This document shows, piece by piece, positions 41,865 to 50,485 of a stretch of DNA of 64,000 nucleotides (position 1 is the stretch's first letter; every line of letters starts with the position of its first letter). The DNA comes from NCEH01 sp043195125 (GTDB lineage Bacteria; Pseudomonadota; Alphaproteobacteria; Rhizobiales; Xanthobacteraceae), in the NCBI RefSeq assembly GCF_043195125.1, contig NZ_JBAFWR010000001.1. One strand, 5' to 3'. Made by a program: the position numbers and the translations under genes. A model generated the notes under the pieces. It was given only the letters and a program-made list of their open reading frames with translations. It searched no databases and had not been told where the DNA came from.

Positions 41865-41887
41865 GATTTAGGCGTGGGGATATCGCA

Positions 41888-42682
41888 GTGCAGGACTCCG
41901 TTCTGGCCTTCGATGACATCAGGCAGGACTTTCCGGTCCCCGGCCGAACCGGCGCGATGCGGGTCCTGGACGGCATCAGCTTTGAGGTGCAGGCAGGAAA
42001 GTTCACCGCGGTGATCGGCCCGAGCGGGTGCGGGAAAAGCACCTTGCTGCAGATGGCGGCTGGCTTGCTCGCGCCCACGTACGGCGCGGTTCGCCATCGC
42101 GGGCACCAGGTGAGGGGCGTCAATCGCGACGTCGGCTTCGTCCCCCAGCAGGCCCAGCTGTTCCCCTGGAAGACCTTGGCCGAAAATATCGAGCTGCCGC
42201 TGCTGCTGCGCGGCGTGCCGCTCGCCGAACGCCGGGCACGGGTGGCGGAAGCGATCCGCTCGGTCGCGCTCGACGGGTTTGACGACCATTATCCGAACCA
42301 ATTGTCCGGCGGCATGCAGAAGCGCGGGTCGATCGCGCGGACCTTGGTCTACCGCCCCGACGTGATCCTCATGGATGAGCCGTTCGGTGCGCTCGATGCG
42401 CAGACACGCATGGTGATGCAGGCCGATCTCCAAGCCCTCTCCATGGAGGCCGGCGCGACCGTCGTATTCGTGACCCACGACATCACCGAGGCGATCCTCC
42501 TGGCCGACGACGTGGTGGTCCTGAGCCAGCGGCCCTCGCGCCTGCTCGCGCATATACCCATCGACCTGCCGCGTCCGCGCGACATGTTCGAGCCGTTCCG
42601 CACGCCCGGCTTCGAACAGACCTACGAGCGCGTCTGGGCGGCCTTCAGTTCACAGGTCGCCGGCGCGCGCCGGCGGCATTGA
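41888..42682 (+). CDS. ABC transporter ATPase, SsuB/TauB type
   Basis: 264 aa. Walker A IGPSGCGKSTLL near residue 45, Q-loop region VPQQAQLFPWKT, signature LSGGMQKRGSIART and Walker B ILMDEPFGALDA, then a His-switch TVVFVTHDITEAI. It energises a periplasmic-binding-protein importer of the nitrate/sulfonate/taurine family. The start is taken as GTG 41888 with a GGGGA site. It heads an operon of at least three transporter genes plus two enzymes. Confidence 0.92.
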   Translation: MQDSVLAFDDIRQDFPVPGRTGAMRVLDGISFEVQAGKFTAVIGPSGCGKSTLLQMAAGLLAPTYGAVRHRGHQVRGVNRDVGFVPQQAQLFPWKTLAENIELPLLLRGVPLAERRARVAEAIRSVALDGFDDHYPNQLSGGMQKRGSIARTLVYRPDVILMDEPFGALDAQTRMVMQADLQALSMEAGATVVFVTHDITEAILLADDVVVLSQRPSRLLAHIPIDLPRPRDMFEPFRTPGFEQTYERVWAAFSSQVAGARRRH

Positions 42683-42689
42683 GGCACGC

Positions 42690-43586
42690 ATGAGCCACAT
42701 GGCCGAATCCCGCATGCGAGACCCGCTCCAAGACCCCATGGACACGGCTGAGCCGCAGCCCGTCCAGGACCATGCCGCTCGTCCAGCGCCGCGCACCGCC
42801 CGCCGCTATGCCGCCATCTGGGGCCAGCGGCTGCTGGTGTTGCTGCCGGGCATCGTGCTGATCGCGTTCTGGCAATGGGCCTCCGGCCGGCTGATCAAGG
42901 AGATCTATGTCTCGAAACCGACGGCAGTGGTGGCGCGGCTCTATGAGCTGTTTTCCAGCGGCGAGATCTATCCCCATCTGTGGATCACCGGCCAGGAATT
43001 GGTGCTCGGTTATGTGATCGGGGTGAGCTGCGGCGTGGTCGGCGGCTATGCGCTCGGTCGTTCGCCGCGCCTCTCGGCCATCTTCGAGCCCTATGTGATG
43101 GGCTTCTACGGAGTCCCGAAGATCGCGCTCGCCCCCTTGTTCATCATCTGGTTCGGCATCGGCATGTGGTCCAAAGTGGCCCTAGCCGCGATCATGGTAT
43201 TCTTCCTGGTGTTCTATAATGTCTATTCGGGCGTGAAGGGTGTGGACCGCGAGCTGGTCAATCTTGCCAAGGTGATGGGCGCCAACGAGCGGCAATTGAC
43301 CACCCACGTCTACTTGCCTGCCGCCGCTCCATTCGTGGTGCTCGGCATGCGGATGGCGATCCCCTACAGCGTGATCGGCGTGATCGTGGGCGAATTCACC
43401 TCCTCCATGCAGGGGCTCGGCCTGTTCATCCACGAGGCATCCGCCACCTACGACCCGGCAGGCGTGTTCGCCGGCATCACCATCCTTCTTGTCTTCGTCA
43501 TCTCCGCCAATGTCCTCGCGGGCCGGCTGGAACGCCGGCTGCTGCGCTGGCGGACGCCCCTCGGCGGCCGCCCCACCGATATCTGA
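42690..43586 (+). CDS. ABC transporter permease, SsuC/TauC type
   Basis: 298 aa with a disordered N-terminus, then about six TM helices and the EAA-like cytoplasmic loop (LVNLAKVMGANERQLTTHVY). It belongs to the same family as the ATPase upstream, from which it is separated by 7 bp. It forms the channel of the importer. Confidence 0.92.
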   Translation: MSHMAESRMRDPLQDPMDTAEPQPVQDHAARPAPRTARRYAAIWGQRLLVLLPGIVLIAFWQWASGRLIKEIYVSKPTAVVARLYELFSSGEIYPHLWITGQELVLGYVIGVSCGVVGGYALGRSPRLSAIFEPYVMGFYGVPKIALAPLFIIWFGIGMWSKVALAAIMVFFLVFYNVYSGVKGVDRELVNLAKVMGANERQLTTHVYLPAAAPFVVLGMRMAIPYSVIGVIVGEFTSSMQGLGLFIHEASATYDPAGVFAGITILLVFVISANVLAGRLERRLLRWRTPLGGRPTDI

Positions 43587-43612
43587 ACCCGAAACCGTCT
43601 CTGGAGGGCAAC

Positions 43613-44644
43613 ATGCGCGTGGTCCAAAATCTGATTGCGGCGGCCATCGGCGCGTCGCTCCTGTTCAGCCCAACCCTTGCCGCCGCGCAGCAGGTCGTGC
43701 GCATCGGCCAGGCCACCTCGGCGCTCAGCTTCATGCCTCTTTGGGCCGCAAGGGCCCTCGACAGCTATGCGGCCCAGGGGCTGACCCTCACAACGGCGGT
43801 GGTGCCGGGCGGCGATCCCTCGGCGCTGGCCGCGCTCGATGCGGGGGATATTGATCTGGCGGCCGTCGGGTCGGAGGCGGTGTTGCGCGCGGCGGCCAAG
43901 GGCCAGCCGTTCCAGATCGTCTATTCGCTGATGTCGAAGGTCACGCTCCAGCTGGTCGTCTCCAACGAATTGATGCAACGCACCGGGGTCAAGCCCAGCG
44001 ATCCCGTCGAGAAGCGGCTGGCGGCCTTGAAGGGGGCGCTGGTCGGCGTTTCGTCGATCGGCGGCGCCCAGGATACGGCGGCGCGCTGGCTGGCGGCCAA
44101 GGGTGGCCTCGATCCGAAGACCGACATCAAGGTGGCCCAGGTGGGCAATCCGCCGGCCCTGCGCGCGGCGCTGGAAAACAAGCGCATCGACGCGTTCGTG
44201 CTGTCGCCGCCGGAAGGATATCTCGCCGAGAAGTCCGGGGCCGGTACCGTGCTGGTGTCGCTCGGTGACGAATTCCCGCTGCTTGCCCACCAGCCGTTCC
44301 TGGTGCTGGTGGCGAAGAAGCCCGTCGATGCCAAGACCACCGATCTGATCGTGCGCACGGTGAAGGTGATGCAGGCCGCGAGCACCGCCTTGGTGCAGAA
44401 GCCCGAGCCCACGGCGCTCGCCATCCAGAGCCAGTTTTTCACGAAGGCCGAGCCGGACAGCATCGTCGCCGGGGTCAAGGCGATGTCCAGCGGCGTCGCC
44501 GACGGCGGCCGCCTGGACGTTCAGAGCTTCCAGAACCTGCTGACCTTCGCCAAGGAAGTCGGCACCGATTTCGGCAAGGAGTTCGACGCCAAGGGCTCGG
44601 AGAACGATCTCTGGACCAACAGCTTCATCGACAAGGCGAAATAG
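43613..44644 (+). CDS. ABC transporter substrate-binding protein (NMT1/SsuA-like)
   Basis: 343 aa. A Sec signal peptide (IAAAIGASLLFSPTLAAAQQ; likely cleavage after AAA) is followed by a NMT1-type binding fold (RIGQATSALSFMPLWAARAL; GVSSIGGAQDTAARWLAAKG). The family binds small organic ligands such as sulfonates or thiamine precursors. The operator-like site and hut context suggest histidine, urocanate or a derivative, which is inference. Confidence 0.9.
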   Translation: MRVVQNLIAAAIGASLLFSPTLAAAQQVVRIGQATSALSFMPLWAARALDSYAAQGLTLTTAVVPGGDPSALAALDAGDIDLAAVGSEAVLRAAAKGQPFQIVYSLMSKVTLQLVVSNELMQRTGVKPSDPVEKRLAALKGALVGVSSIGGAQDTAARWLAAKGGLDPKTDIKVAQVGNPPALRAALENKRIDAFVLSPPEGYLAEKSGAGTVLVSLGDEFPLLAHQPFLVLVAKKPVDAKTTDLIVRTVKVMQAASTALVQKPEPTALAIQSQFFTKAEPDSIVAGVKAMSSGVADGGRLDVQSFQNLLTFAKEVGTDFGKEFDAKGSENDLWTNSFIDKAK

Positions 44645-44842
44645 CGCCGCCGCCGCGGCGCGCAGGCGGCCTGTCGCCGCGCGCCGCACGCGCGGATCGC
44701 GCTTCCCTGGATCCCGACCCGAAGTGCCTTCACGCGCGGCCTCGCGCGCGCCGCCGCAACCGCCGAAGACCCGCAAACCGCGTCCCCTCGCCTGCCGCAG
44801 GCTTTGGCTTTGCGCCACACCGGGCAGTGGAAAGAGAAGAAT

Positions 44843-45853
44843 ATGAGCAGCAAGCCGATCTACATCACCTTCCTGAACGGCCCGGATATCGCCGCGCTGG
44901 AGATCACTGACACCGAGATTCTCGACGCCATCGAGAAGAGCCTCGCCGCCCAGGGGCGCGGGGAAACCGTGATCGAGCCGCGCGTCCATCTGCATCCCAA
45001 CCCGGCGGTTGAAGGGCATTTCAACGTGCTGCGCGGTGCCATCGGCGGCGATGTGGACATTGCCGGCGTGAAGGTCGTGAGCGATTTCTATCTCAATTAC
45101 GAGAAGGGCCTGCCGTCCGAGATGGCGGTGCTCACCCTCATGTCGCGCGACACCGGCATGCCCAAGGCGATCATCGAGGCGGGCGGCATCACCGACATGC
45201 GCACCGGCGCCATCACCGCCCTTGGCGCGAAATATCTCGCCCGCAAGAATTCCAAGATCCTCGGCCATATCGGCGCCCGCGGCTCGTCTTATTGGAACGT
45301 GCGGCTGCTGGATCATTTGTTCGATTTCGACGAGATTCGCGTGCATTCCCGCCGCCCCGAAAGCTATCGCCCGTTCGCGGAAAAGCTCGAACGCGACCTC
45401 GGCAAAAAGATCCGCGCCGTCGACACCTGGGAAGAAACCGTGCGCGGCGCCGATATCGTGGTCGAGGCATCGCGCCTGACCAAGCCCGAGCCTTTGCTGA
45501 AGACCGAATGGATCAAGCCGGGGGCGTTCGTGGTGCCCTATGGCACCAAGAGCGCGGTGGAGCTTTCCCTGACTGACATCATGTCCAAATTGATCGTGGA
45601 CGATTGGGGCCAATGCCGCGAGGGTGAGCTCGGATCGCTCCGGGCCCATGTGCGGGCCGGCAAGCTCTCGCCGGAAACCCTGCATGCCGAGATGGGCCAG
45701 ATCGTCGCCGGGCTGAAGCCGGGCCGGGAAAACGACGAGGAAACCATCCTGTTCTGGCACCGGGGCCTGTCGCTGTCCGACATCGCGCTCGGCCACGCCA
45801 TGCTGGAAAAGGCCGCCCGTCTGGGGATCGGCCAGCGGCTCAGGTTCGCCTGA
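44843..45853 (+). CDS. ornithine cyclodeaminase/mu-crystallin family protein
   Basis: 336 aa. Family signs are the N-terminal domain with VHLHPNPAVEGHFNVLRGAI and the Rossmann part HIGARGSSYWNVRLLDHLFD, ending HSRRPESY. The usual nucleotide motif GxGxQA is altered (GARGSSY). Relatives include ornithine cyclodeaminase, ketimine and pyrroline-2-carboxylate reductases. ATG 44843 has an AGAGAAG site; 198 bp without a gene separate it from the transporter, so it may have its own promoter. Substrate unknown. Confidence 0.82.
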   Translation: MSSKPIYITFLNGPDIAALEITDTEILDAIEKSLAAQGRGETVIEPRVHLHPNPAVEGHFNVLRGAIGGDVDIAGVKVVSDFYLNYEKGLPSEMAVLTLMSRDTGMPKAIIEAGGITDMRTGAITALGAKYLARKNSKILGHIGARGSSYWNVRLLDHLFDFDEIRVHSRRPESYRPFAEKLERDLGKKIRAVDTWEETVRGADIVVEASRLTKPEPLLKTEWIKPGAFVVPYGTKSAVELSLTDIMSKLIVDDWGQCREGELGSLRAHVRAGKLSPETLHAEMGQIVAGLKPGRENDEETILFWHRGLSLSDIALGHAMLEKAARLGIGQRLRFA

Positions 45854-45929
45854 CGCGGCGCCCGTCCACCCGTTTCCCGATCCGATGGCGCAGATCCACA
45901 CGGCGCCGCACCGAATGAAAGACCATCCC

Positions 45930-47312
45930 ATGGATCCGAAATCCTACGACCACCAGGATCTGCGCAGCTTCCTGACCGCCTTCGAGGCGGACCGCCCCGA
46001 CAAGCTGGTGCGCATCACGGAGGAAGTGAACCTCGATTACGACACCACCGCCATCACCTTCGAGTTCGAGAAGCACGGCAGCCCCATGCTGATGTTCGAG
46101 AACGTGAAGGGATCGCGCTTTCCCGTGCTGATGAACATGTATGGCGCCCGCGACCGCTTCGCAGCGGCGCTCGGCGTGCCGGAAGACAAGCTGATCGAGC
46201 GTTGGGCCAATACCGACGCGGCGCCCATCGCGCCGGAAGTTCTGGAGACCGGGCCGGTTCTCGACGTCGTGCTGACGGGCGACGCGGTCGATCTGTCCTA
46301 TCTGCCGATCATGCGCCATTTCGTCGAGGATGGCGGCGCCTATCTGACCAATGCCATGTTCATCGCCCAGGACCCCGAGACCGGGGTGCGCAATGCCTCG
46401 TTCCACCGCATGCAGGTGAACGGCAAGACCCGCTTCGGCACCAGCCTGCACAGCCGCCGGCACCTGTGGAACTATGCCCGCAAGGCCAGCGCCATGGGGC
46501 TGAAGGAATTGCCGGTGGTGATCGTGGTCGGGTGCCACCCGCTGATCACCTTCGGCTCCGGCCTGTGGAAGGGGCCCATCAGCACCGACGAATACGAGAT
46601 CGCGGGCGGCTTCCTCGGCGAGCCGTTGAAGGTCGTGCAGGGAGTCACCGGCCCGATCGAGATTCCGGCGTTCGCGGAGATCGCCATCGAGGGCAAGCTG
46701 CTACTGGATGCGGACGAGGACGAAGGTCCGTTCGGCGAATTCACCGGCTATGCCTCCGAGCGCTCCACCCGCAATGCGGTGGAGGTGAGCAGCATCCTGC
46801 ACCGCAAGGACGCCATCTATCACACCATCATTCCCGGGATTTCGGACGAGCACACGATGCTGCTCGGGGTTTCGCAGGAAGCGCGGCAATTGAAGTCGCT
46901 GCGGGTGCAATATCCCAATGTCACGGCGGTCCATTATCCGAAATCCGGGACCTGCCTGCTGCATGCCTATGTGGCGGTGAAGGACCCCGCGCCGGGCGAG
47001 CCGAGCAACATCGCCATGGCCGCGTTCGGCGACAATCTCAGCCTCAAGCTGGTGATCGTGGTGGATGCGGACGTGGACGTCTATGACGAGGAGCAGGTCA
47101 TGTGGGCGGTGTGCACCCGCTTCCAGGCCGATACCGACATGGACGTCGTGCGCAACGGCATGGGCGCGATCCTCGATCCGTCCAACCGCAACGGCGCCAC
47201 CGCCAAGCTGATGATCGACGCCACCTGCAAGACCCGCCCCTATGCCAAGCGCCACAGCCTGCCTGCGGACGTGACGGCGGCGGCCCGCAAGCTGGTCCAG
47301 TCTCTGGTGTGA
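45930..47312 (+). CDS. UbiD-family prenylated-FMN decarboxylase
   Basis: 460 aa from ATG 45930 (an upstream ATG at 45915 is also possible). UbiD signs are NASFHRMQVNGKTRFGTSLH, VGCHPLITFGSG and the catalytic Glu-containing EDEGPFGEFTGYASERS. The family (de)carboxylates aromatic and alpha,beta-unsaturated acids with prFMN; the cofactor maker UbiX is not in the window. Coupled to the OCD-family gene, it may act on an imidazole or pyrrole acid. It converges on hutD across a strong terminator. Confidence 0.9.
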   Translation: MDPKSYDHQDLRSFLTAFEADRPDKLVRITEEVNLDYDTTAITFEFEKHGSPMLMFENVKGSRFPVLMNMYGARDRFAAALGVPEDKLIERWANTDAAPIAPEVLETGPVLDVVLTGDAVDLSYLPIMRHFVEDGGAYLTNAMFIAQDPETGVRNASFHRMQVNGKTRFGTSLHSRRHLWNYARKASAMGLKELPVVIVVGCHPLITFGSGLWKGPISTDEYEIAGGFLGEPLKVVQGVTGPIEIPAFAEIAIEGKLLLDADEDEGPFGEFTGYASERSTRNAVEVSSILHRKDAIYHTIIPGISDEHTMLLGVSQEARQLKSLRVQYPNVTAVHYPKSGTCLLHAYVAVKDPAPGEPSNIAMAAFGDNLSLKLVIVVDADVDVYDEEQVMWAVCTRFQADTDMDVVRNGMGAILDPSNRNGATAKLMIDATCKTRPYAKRHSLPADVTAAARKLVQSLV

Positions 47313-47330
47313 GCCGGGCTGACGCTGCGC

Positions 47331-47362
47331 GTTTCCCTCTCCTGCGGGCGGGAGAGGGAAAC
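47331..47362. terminator. bidirectional terminator-like hairpin between ubiD-like gene and hutD
   Basis: GTTTCCCTCTCC (47331-47342) pairs perfectly with GGAGAGGGAAAC (47351-47362) around an 8-base loop. It separates convergent genes. Confidence 0.8.
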
Positions 47363-47369
47363 AGCCGCT

Positions 47370-47951
47370 CTACGCGGGGAAGATCCGCACGAGAACGATC
47401 TGGCACACCCCGCTGAGCGGGGTCATCACGCCTCTCTCGTCCTGCGACGATAGGAGGGCGCAGTCGCCGGCGGCAAGCTCTGCGGCGCTTCCCGCACACG
47501 CGGCCGAGAGCACGCCCTGAACCACGAAAATCGCGACCTCCGCCCCCGCGCTGGGAACGCGCAGCGGCGCTTCGAGCGTCAGGCGCGTCACCTCGTGGGT
47601 GAAGCGGGTGCGCCGGGTCATGATGTTGAGATCCACCACCGGGCCGCCAAGCGGCGTGCCGAACACCGCTGCCTCGCCCCGGAACCGGTAGGGGGCCGAG
47701 GCGGGATCGAGGCGAACCGGGGAATGCGGGGCGACGGCGAGGGTAAGCCCCTCGCCTGAGAGCACGCACAAGGTGCGATCAATGCCCGCGAAGGCCGAGA
47801 ACGGCCCCGCGCCTGCCACCGTGGCGGAACTGATGCGCCAATCGAAATCCGAAAGCCCAGCGCCTTCAGGGGCGGTGAGAATTTCCACGGTCTCGCCACC
47901 GCCATTCTTCCAGGCCATGCGGCGGCAATCGGCGGCGCGGACGATGCGCAT
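47370..47951 (-). CDS. hutD: HutD family protein
   Basis: 193 aa, cupin-like. The family signature CRRMAWKNGGGETVEI is at the N-terminus, followed by DFDWRISSATVAGAGPFSAF. HutD proteins lie in many hut operons and seem to limit or fine-tune histidine use, but the activity is not settled. It is the last gene of the hutIHGUD operon, 3 bp after hutU. Confidence 0.92.
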   Translation of the reverse strand: MRIVRAADCRRMAWKNGGGETVEILTAPEGAGLSDFDWRISSATVAGAGPFSAFAGIDRTLCVLSGEGLTLAVAPHSPVRLDPASAPYRFRGEAAVFGTPLGGPVVDLNIMTRRTRFTHEVTRLTLEAPLRVPSAGAEVAIFVVQGVLSAACAGSAAELAAGDCALLSSQDERGVMTPLSGVCQIVLVRIFPA

Positions 47952-47954
47952 GGG

Positions 47955-49622
47955 TCAGCCGAGGATGCCGGGAAGGTCGAGGCCATTTTCGCGCGCGCAG
48001 TCGAGCGCGCTTTCATAGCCCGCATCGGCGTGGCGCATGACCCCGGTGGCCGGATCGTTCCAAAGCACCCGCTCCAGCCGGCGTGCGGCTTCCGGCGTGC
48101 CATCGGCGACGATCACCATGCCCGCATGCTGGGAGAACCCCATGCCCACCCCGCCGCCATGGTGCAGCGACACCCAGGTCGCCCCCGAGGCGCAATTGAG
48201 CAGGGCATTGAGCAGGGGCCAGTCGGAGACCGCGTCCGACCCGTCCCGCATGGCCTCGGTCTCGCGATTGGGCGAGGCGACCGAACCGGAATCGAGATGG
48301 TCGCGGCCGATCACGATCGGCGCTTTGAGCTCCCCGGAGGCGACCATTTCGTTGAAGGCAAGGCCAAGGCGATGGCGATCTCCCAGCCCCACCCAGCAGA
48401 TGCGGGCCGGCAGGCCCTGGAACTTGATGCGGTCGCGCGCCATGTCCAGCCAGGTGTGGAGATGGGCGTTGTCCGGCAGCAATTCCTTCACCTTGGCGTC
48501 GGTGCGATAGATATCTTCCGGGTCGCCGGAGAGCGCCGCCCAGCGGAACGGGCCAATGCCGCGGCAGAACAGCGGGCGAATATAGGCTGGCACGAACCCC
48601 GGGAAGTCGAACGCGTCCGCAACCCCCTCTTCGAGCGCCATCTGGCGGATGTTGTTGCCATAATCGACGGTCGGCACACCTTGCTTCCAGAAGGCGAGCA
48701 TGGCGCGCACATGGGTCGCCATCGAAGCCTTGGCGGCCGCCATCACGGCTTTGGGATCGCTGGCGCGCCGGTCTTCCCACTGCTGCAACGTCCAGCCGAC
48801 GGGCAGGTAACCATTGACCGGATCATGCGCGGAGGTCTGGTCGGTGACCGCGTCCGGGCGCACGCCGCGGCGGATCATTTCCGGCAGGATTTCGGCGGCG
48901 TTTCCAAGCAAAGCGACGGATATGGGCTTGTCGGTCGCACAGGCGTTTTCGATGATCGCCAGCGCCTCGTCCAGGTCTTTGGCCAGGACATCCACATAGC
49001 CGGTCTTCAGGCGCATTTCGATACGGCTCGGCTGGCATTCGATGGCGAGGCAGCTGGCACCCGCCATCACCGCGGCGAGCGGCTGCGCTCCGCCCATGCC
49101 GCCGAGGCCCGCAGTGAGAATCCAGCGGCCGGCAAGGCTCCCGCCATAATGGCGCCGGCCCATCTCCACGAAGGTCTCATAGGTGCCCTGAACGATGCCC
49201 TGGGAGCCGATATAGATCCAGGAACCGGCCGTCATCTGGCCGTACATCATCAGGCCCTGGCGATCGAGGGCGTTGAAATGGTCCCATGTGGCCCAATGGG
49301 GCACGAGGTTGGAATTGGCGATCAGCACGCGCGGCGCATCGGCATGGGTACGGAACACGCCCACCGGTTTTCCCGATTGCACCAGCAGGGTCTGGTCGGC
49401 CTCCAGGCGCTGCAGGGCGCCGACGATGCGGTCGAAGCTTTCCCAGTCGCGCGCCGCCCGGCCGATGCCGCCATAGACCACAAGCTCGCCCGGCCGCTCC
49501 GCCACTTCGGCATCGAGATTGTTCATGAGCATGCGCAGCGGCGCCTCGGTGAGCCAGCTCTTGGCCGACAGATCGGAACCGCGCGGGGCGCGAATGCGGC
49601 GCTCATTGTCGATGCGGGTCAT
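47955..49622 (-). CDS. hutU: urocanate hydratase (HutU)
   Basis: Converts urocanate to 4-imidazolone-5-propanoate using tightly bound NAD+. The 555-aa product matches the usual length. Typical stretches are ELVVYGGIGRAARDWESFDR, ILTAGLGGMGGAQPLAAVMA, TDQTSAHDPVNGYLP and GRDHLDSGSVASPNRETEA. ATG 49622 has GGAAAG upstream and is preferred to a longer in-frame extension. Confidence 0.97.
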   Translation of the reverse strand: MTRIDNERRIRAPRGSDLSAKSWLTEAPLRMLMNNLDAEVAERPGELVVYGGIGRAARDWESFDRIVGALQRLEADQTLLVQSGKPVGVFRTHADAPRVLIANSNLVPHWATWDHFNALDRQGLMMYGQMTAGSWIYIGSQGIVQGTYETFVEMGRRHYGGSLAGRWILTAGLGGMGGAQPLAAVMAGASCLAIECQPSRIEMRLKTGYVDVLAKDLDEALAIIENACATDKPISVALLGNAAEILPEMIRRGVRPDAVTDQTSAHDPVNGYLPVGWTLQQWEDRRASDPKAVMAAAKASMATHVRAMLAFWKQGVPTVDYGNNIRQMALEEGVADAFDFPGFVPAYIRPLFCRGIGPFRWAALSGDPEDIYRTDAKVKELLPDNAHLHTWLDMARDRIKFQGLPARICWVGLGDRHRLGLAFNEMVASGELKAPIVIGRDHLDSGSVASPNRETEAMRDGSDAVSDWPLLNALLNCASGATWVSLHHGGGVGMGFSQHAGMVIVADGTPEAARRLERVLWNDPATGVMRHADAGYESALDCARENGLDLPGILG

Positions 49623-49650
49623 TGCGGGTCTTTCCTGGTCATGCATGCGG

Positions 49651-50484
49651 TCAGCCTCGCGCCCGGGCGAAGGCAAGGCAGGTCTCGAAGATGGAGCGCA
49701 GCGCCGCCCGCAGAGGGGCGGCATAAGCGGCATCGTATGGTGTCGGCCATTGGTCCGGCGTGAGCGGACCCAGCGGCTCGTGCATATAGGCGCGGCACGC
49801 CAGCTCCATCTGCACGGCGTGCACGCCCTCCGGGGGCCGGCCATACTGGCGGGTGATGTAGCCGCCCTTGAACCGCCCGTCCGTGACGTGCGGCCGGCCG
49901 GTGTCCGCGCAGATGGATTCGATCGACCGCACCAGCTCGGGCGCGCAGCTCTGGCCGCTGTTCGTGCCGATGTTGAACTCCGGCAAGGTGCCCTCGAACA
50001 GGCGCGGGATCACCGAGCGGATCGAGTGGCAGTCATAGAGCACGACGGTGCCATGGCGCTGCCGGGCGGCGGCGATCTCTCCGGCGAGCGCCGTGTGATA
50101 GGGATCGAAATAGGCCGCCCGCCGCGCCGCCACCGCCGCCGCGTCCGGTGCGCGGCCCGCATGATACAGCGGCTCGCCGTCGAAGGTCGTAATCGGGCAC
50201 AGCTCGGTGGTCGCCTGGCCGGGATAGAGCGAGACGCCCGAGGGATCGCGATTGACGTCGATCACCGTGCGCGACACCGCCGTGTGCACGATGCTCGCGT
50301 TCAGCTCCGTGGCAAAGTCATACAGAATATCGATCCACCAATCGCAATCCTTGCGCGCGAGCGCGAGCGACACCAGCCCGTCGCGGTAAGCGTCGGGGAT
50401 TTCGGTGCCGGTGTGCGGGAGGCTCACCACCAGGGGCGCCGTTCCGCGCGTGACGCGCAGCCAATCGGGAAAGGAAAGCGTCAC
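49651..50484 (-). CDS. hutG: N-formylglutamate deformylase/amidohydrolase (HutG)
   Basis: 277 aa of the FGase family: VVSLPHTGTEIPDAY, VDVNRDPSG-type metal region (TVIDVNRDPSGVSLYPGQ), VLYDCHSIRSVIP and FKGGYITRQYG. It releases formate from N-formyl-L-glutamate and gives glutamate, the last step when HutF is used. GTG 50484 overlaps the end of hutH (TGATGTG). A longer upstream frame is not coding. Confidence 0.93.
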   Translation of the reverse strand: MTLSFPDWLRVTRGTAPLVVSLPHTGTEIPDAYRDGLVSLALARKDCDWWIDILYDFATELNASIVHTAVSRTVIDVNRDPSGVSLYPGQATTELCPITTFDGEPLYHAGRAPDAAAVAARRAAYFDPYHTALAGEIAAARQRHGTVVLYDCHSIRSVIPRLFEGTLPEFNIGTNSGQSCAPELVRSIESICADTGRPHVTDGRFKGGYITRQYGRPPEGVHAVQMELACRAYMHEPLGPLTPDQWPTPYDAAYAAPLRAALRSIFETCLAFARARG

Positions 50485-50485
50485 A

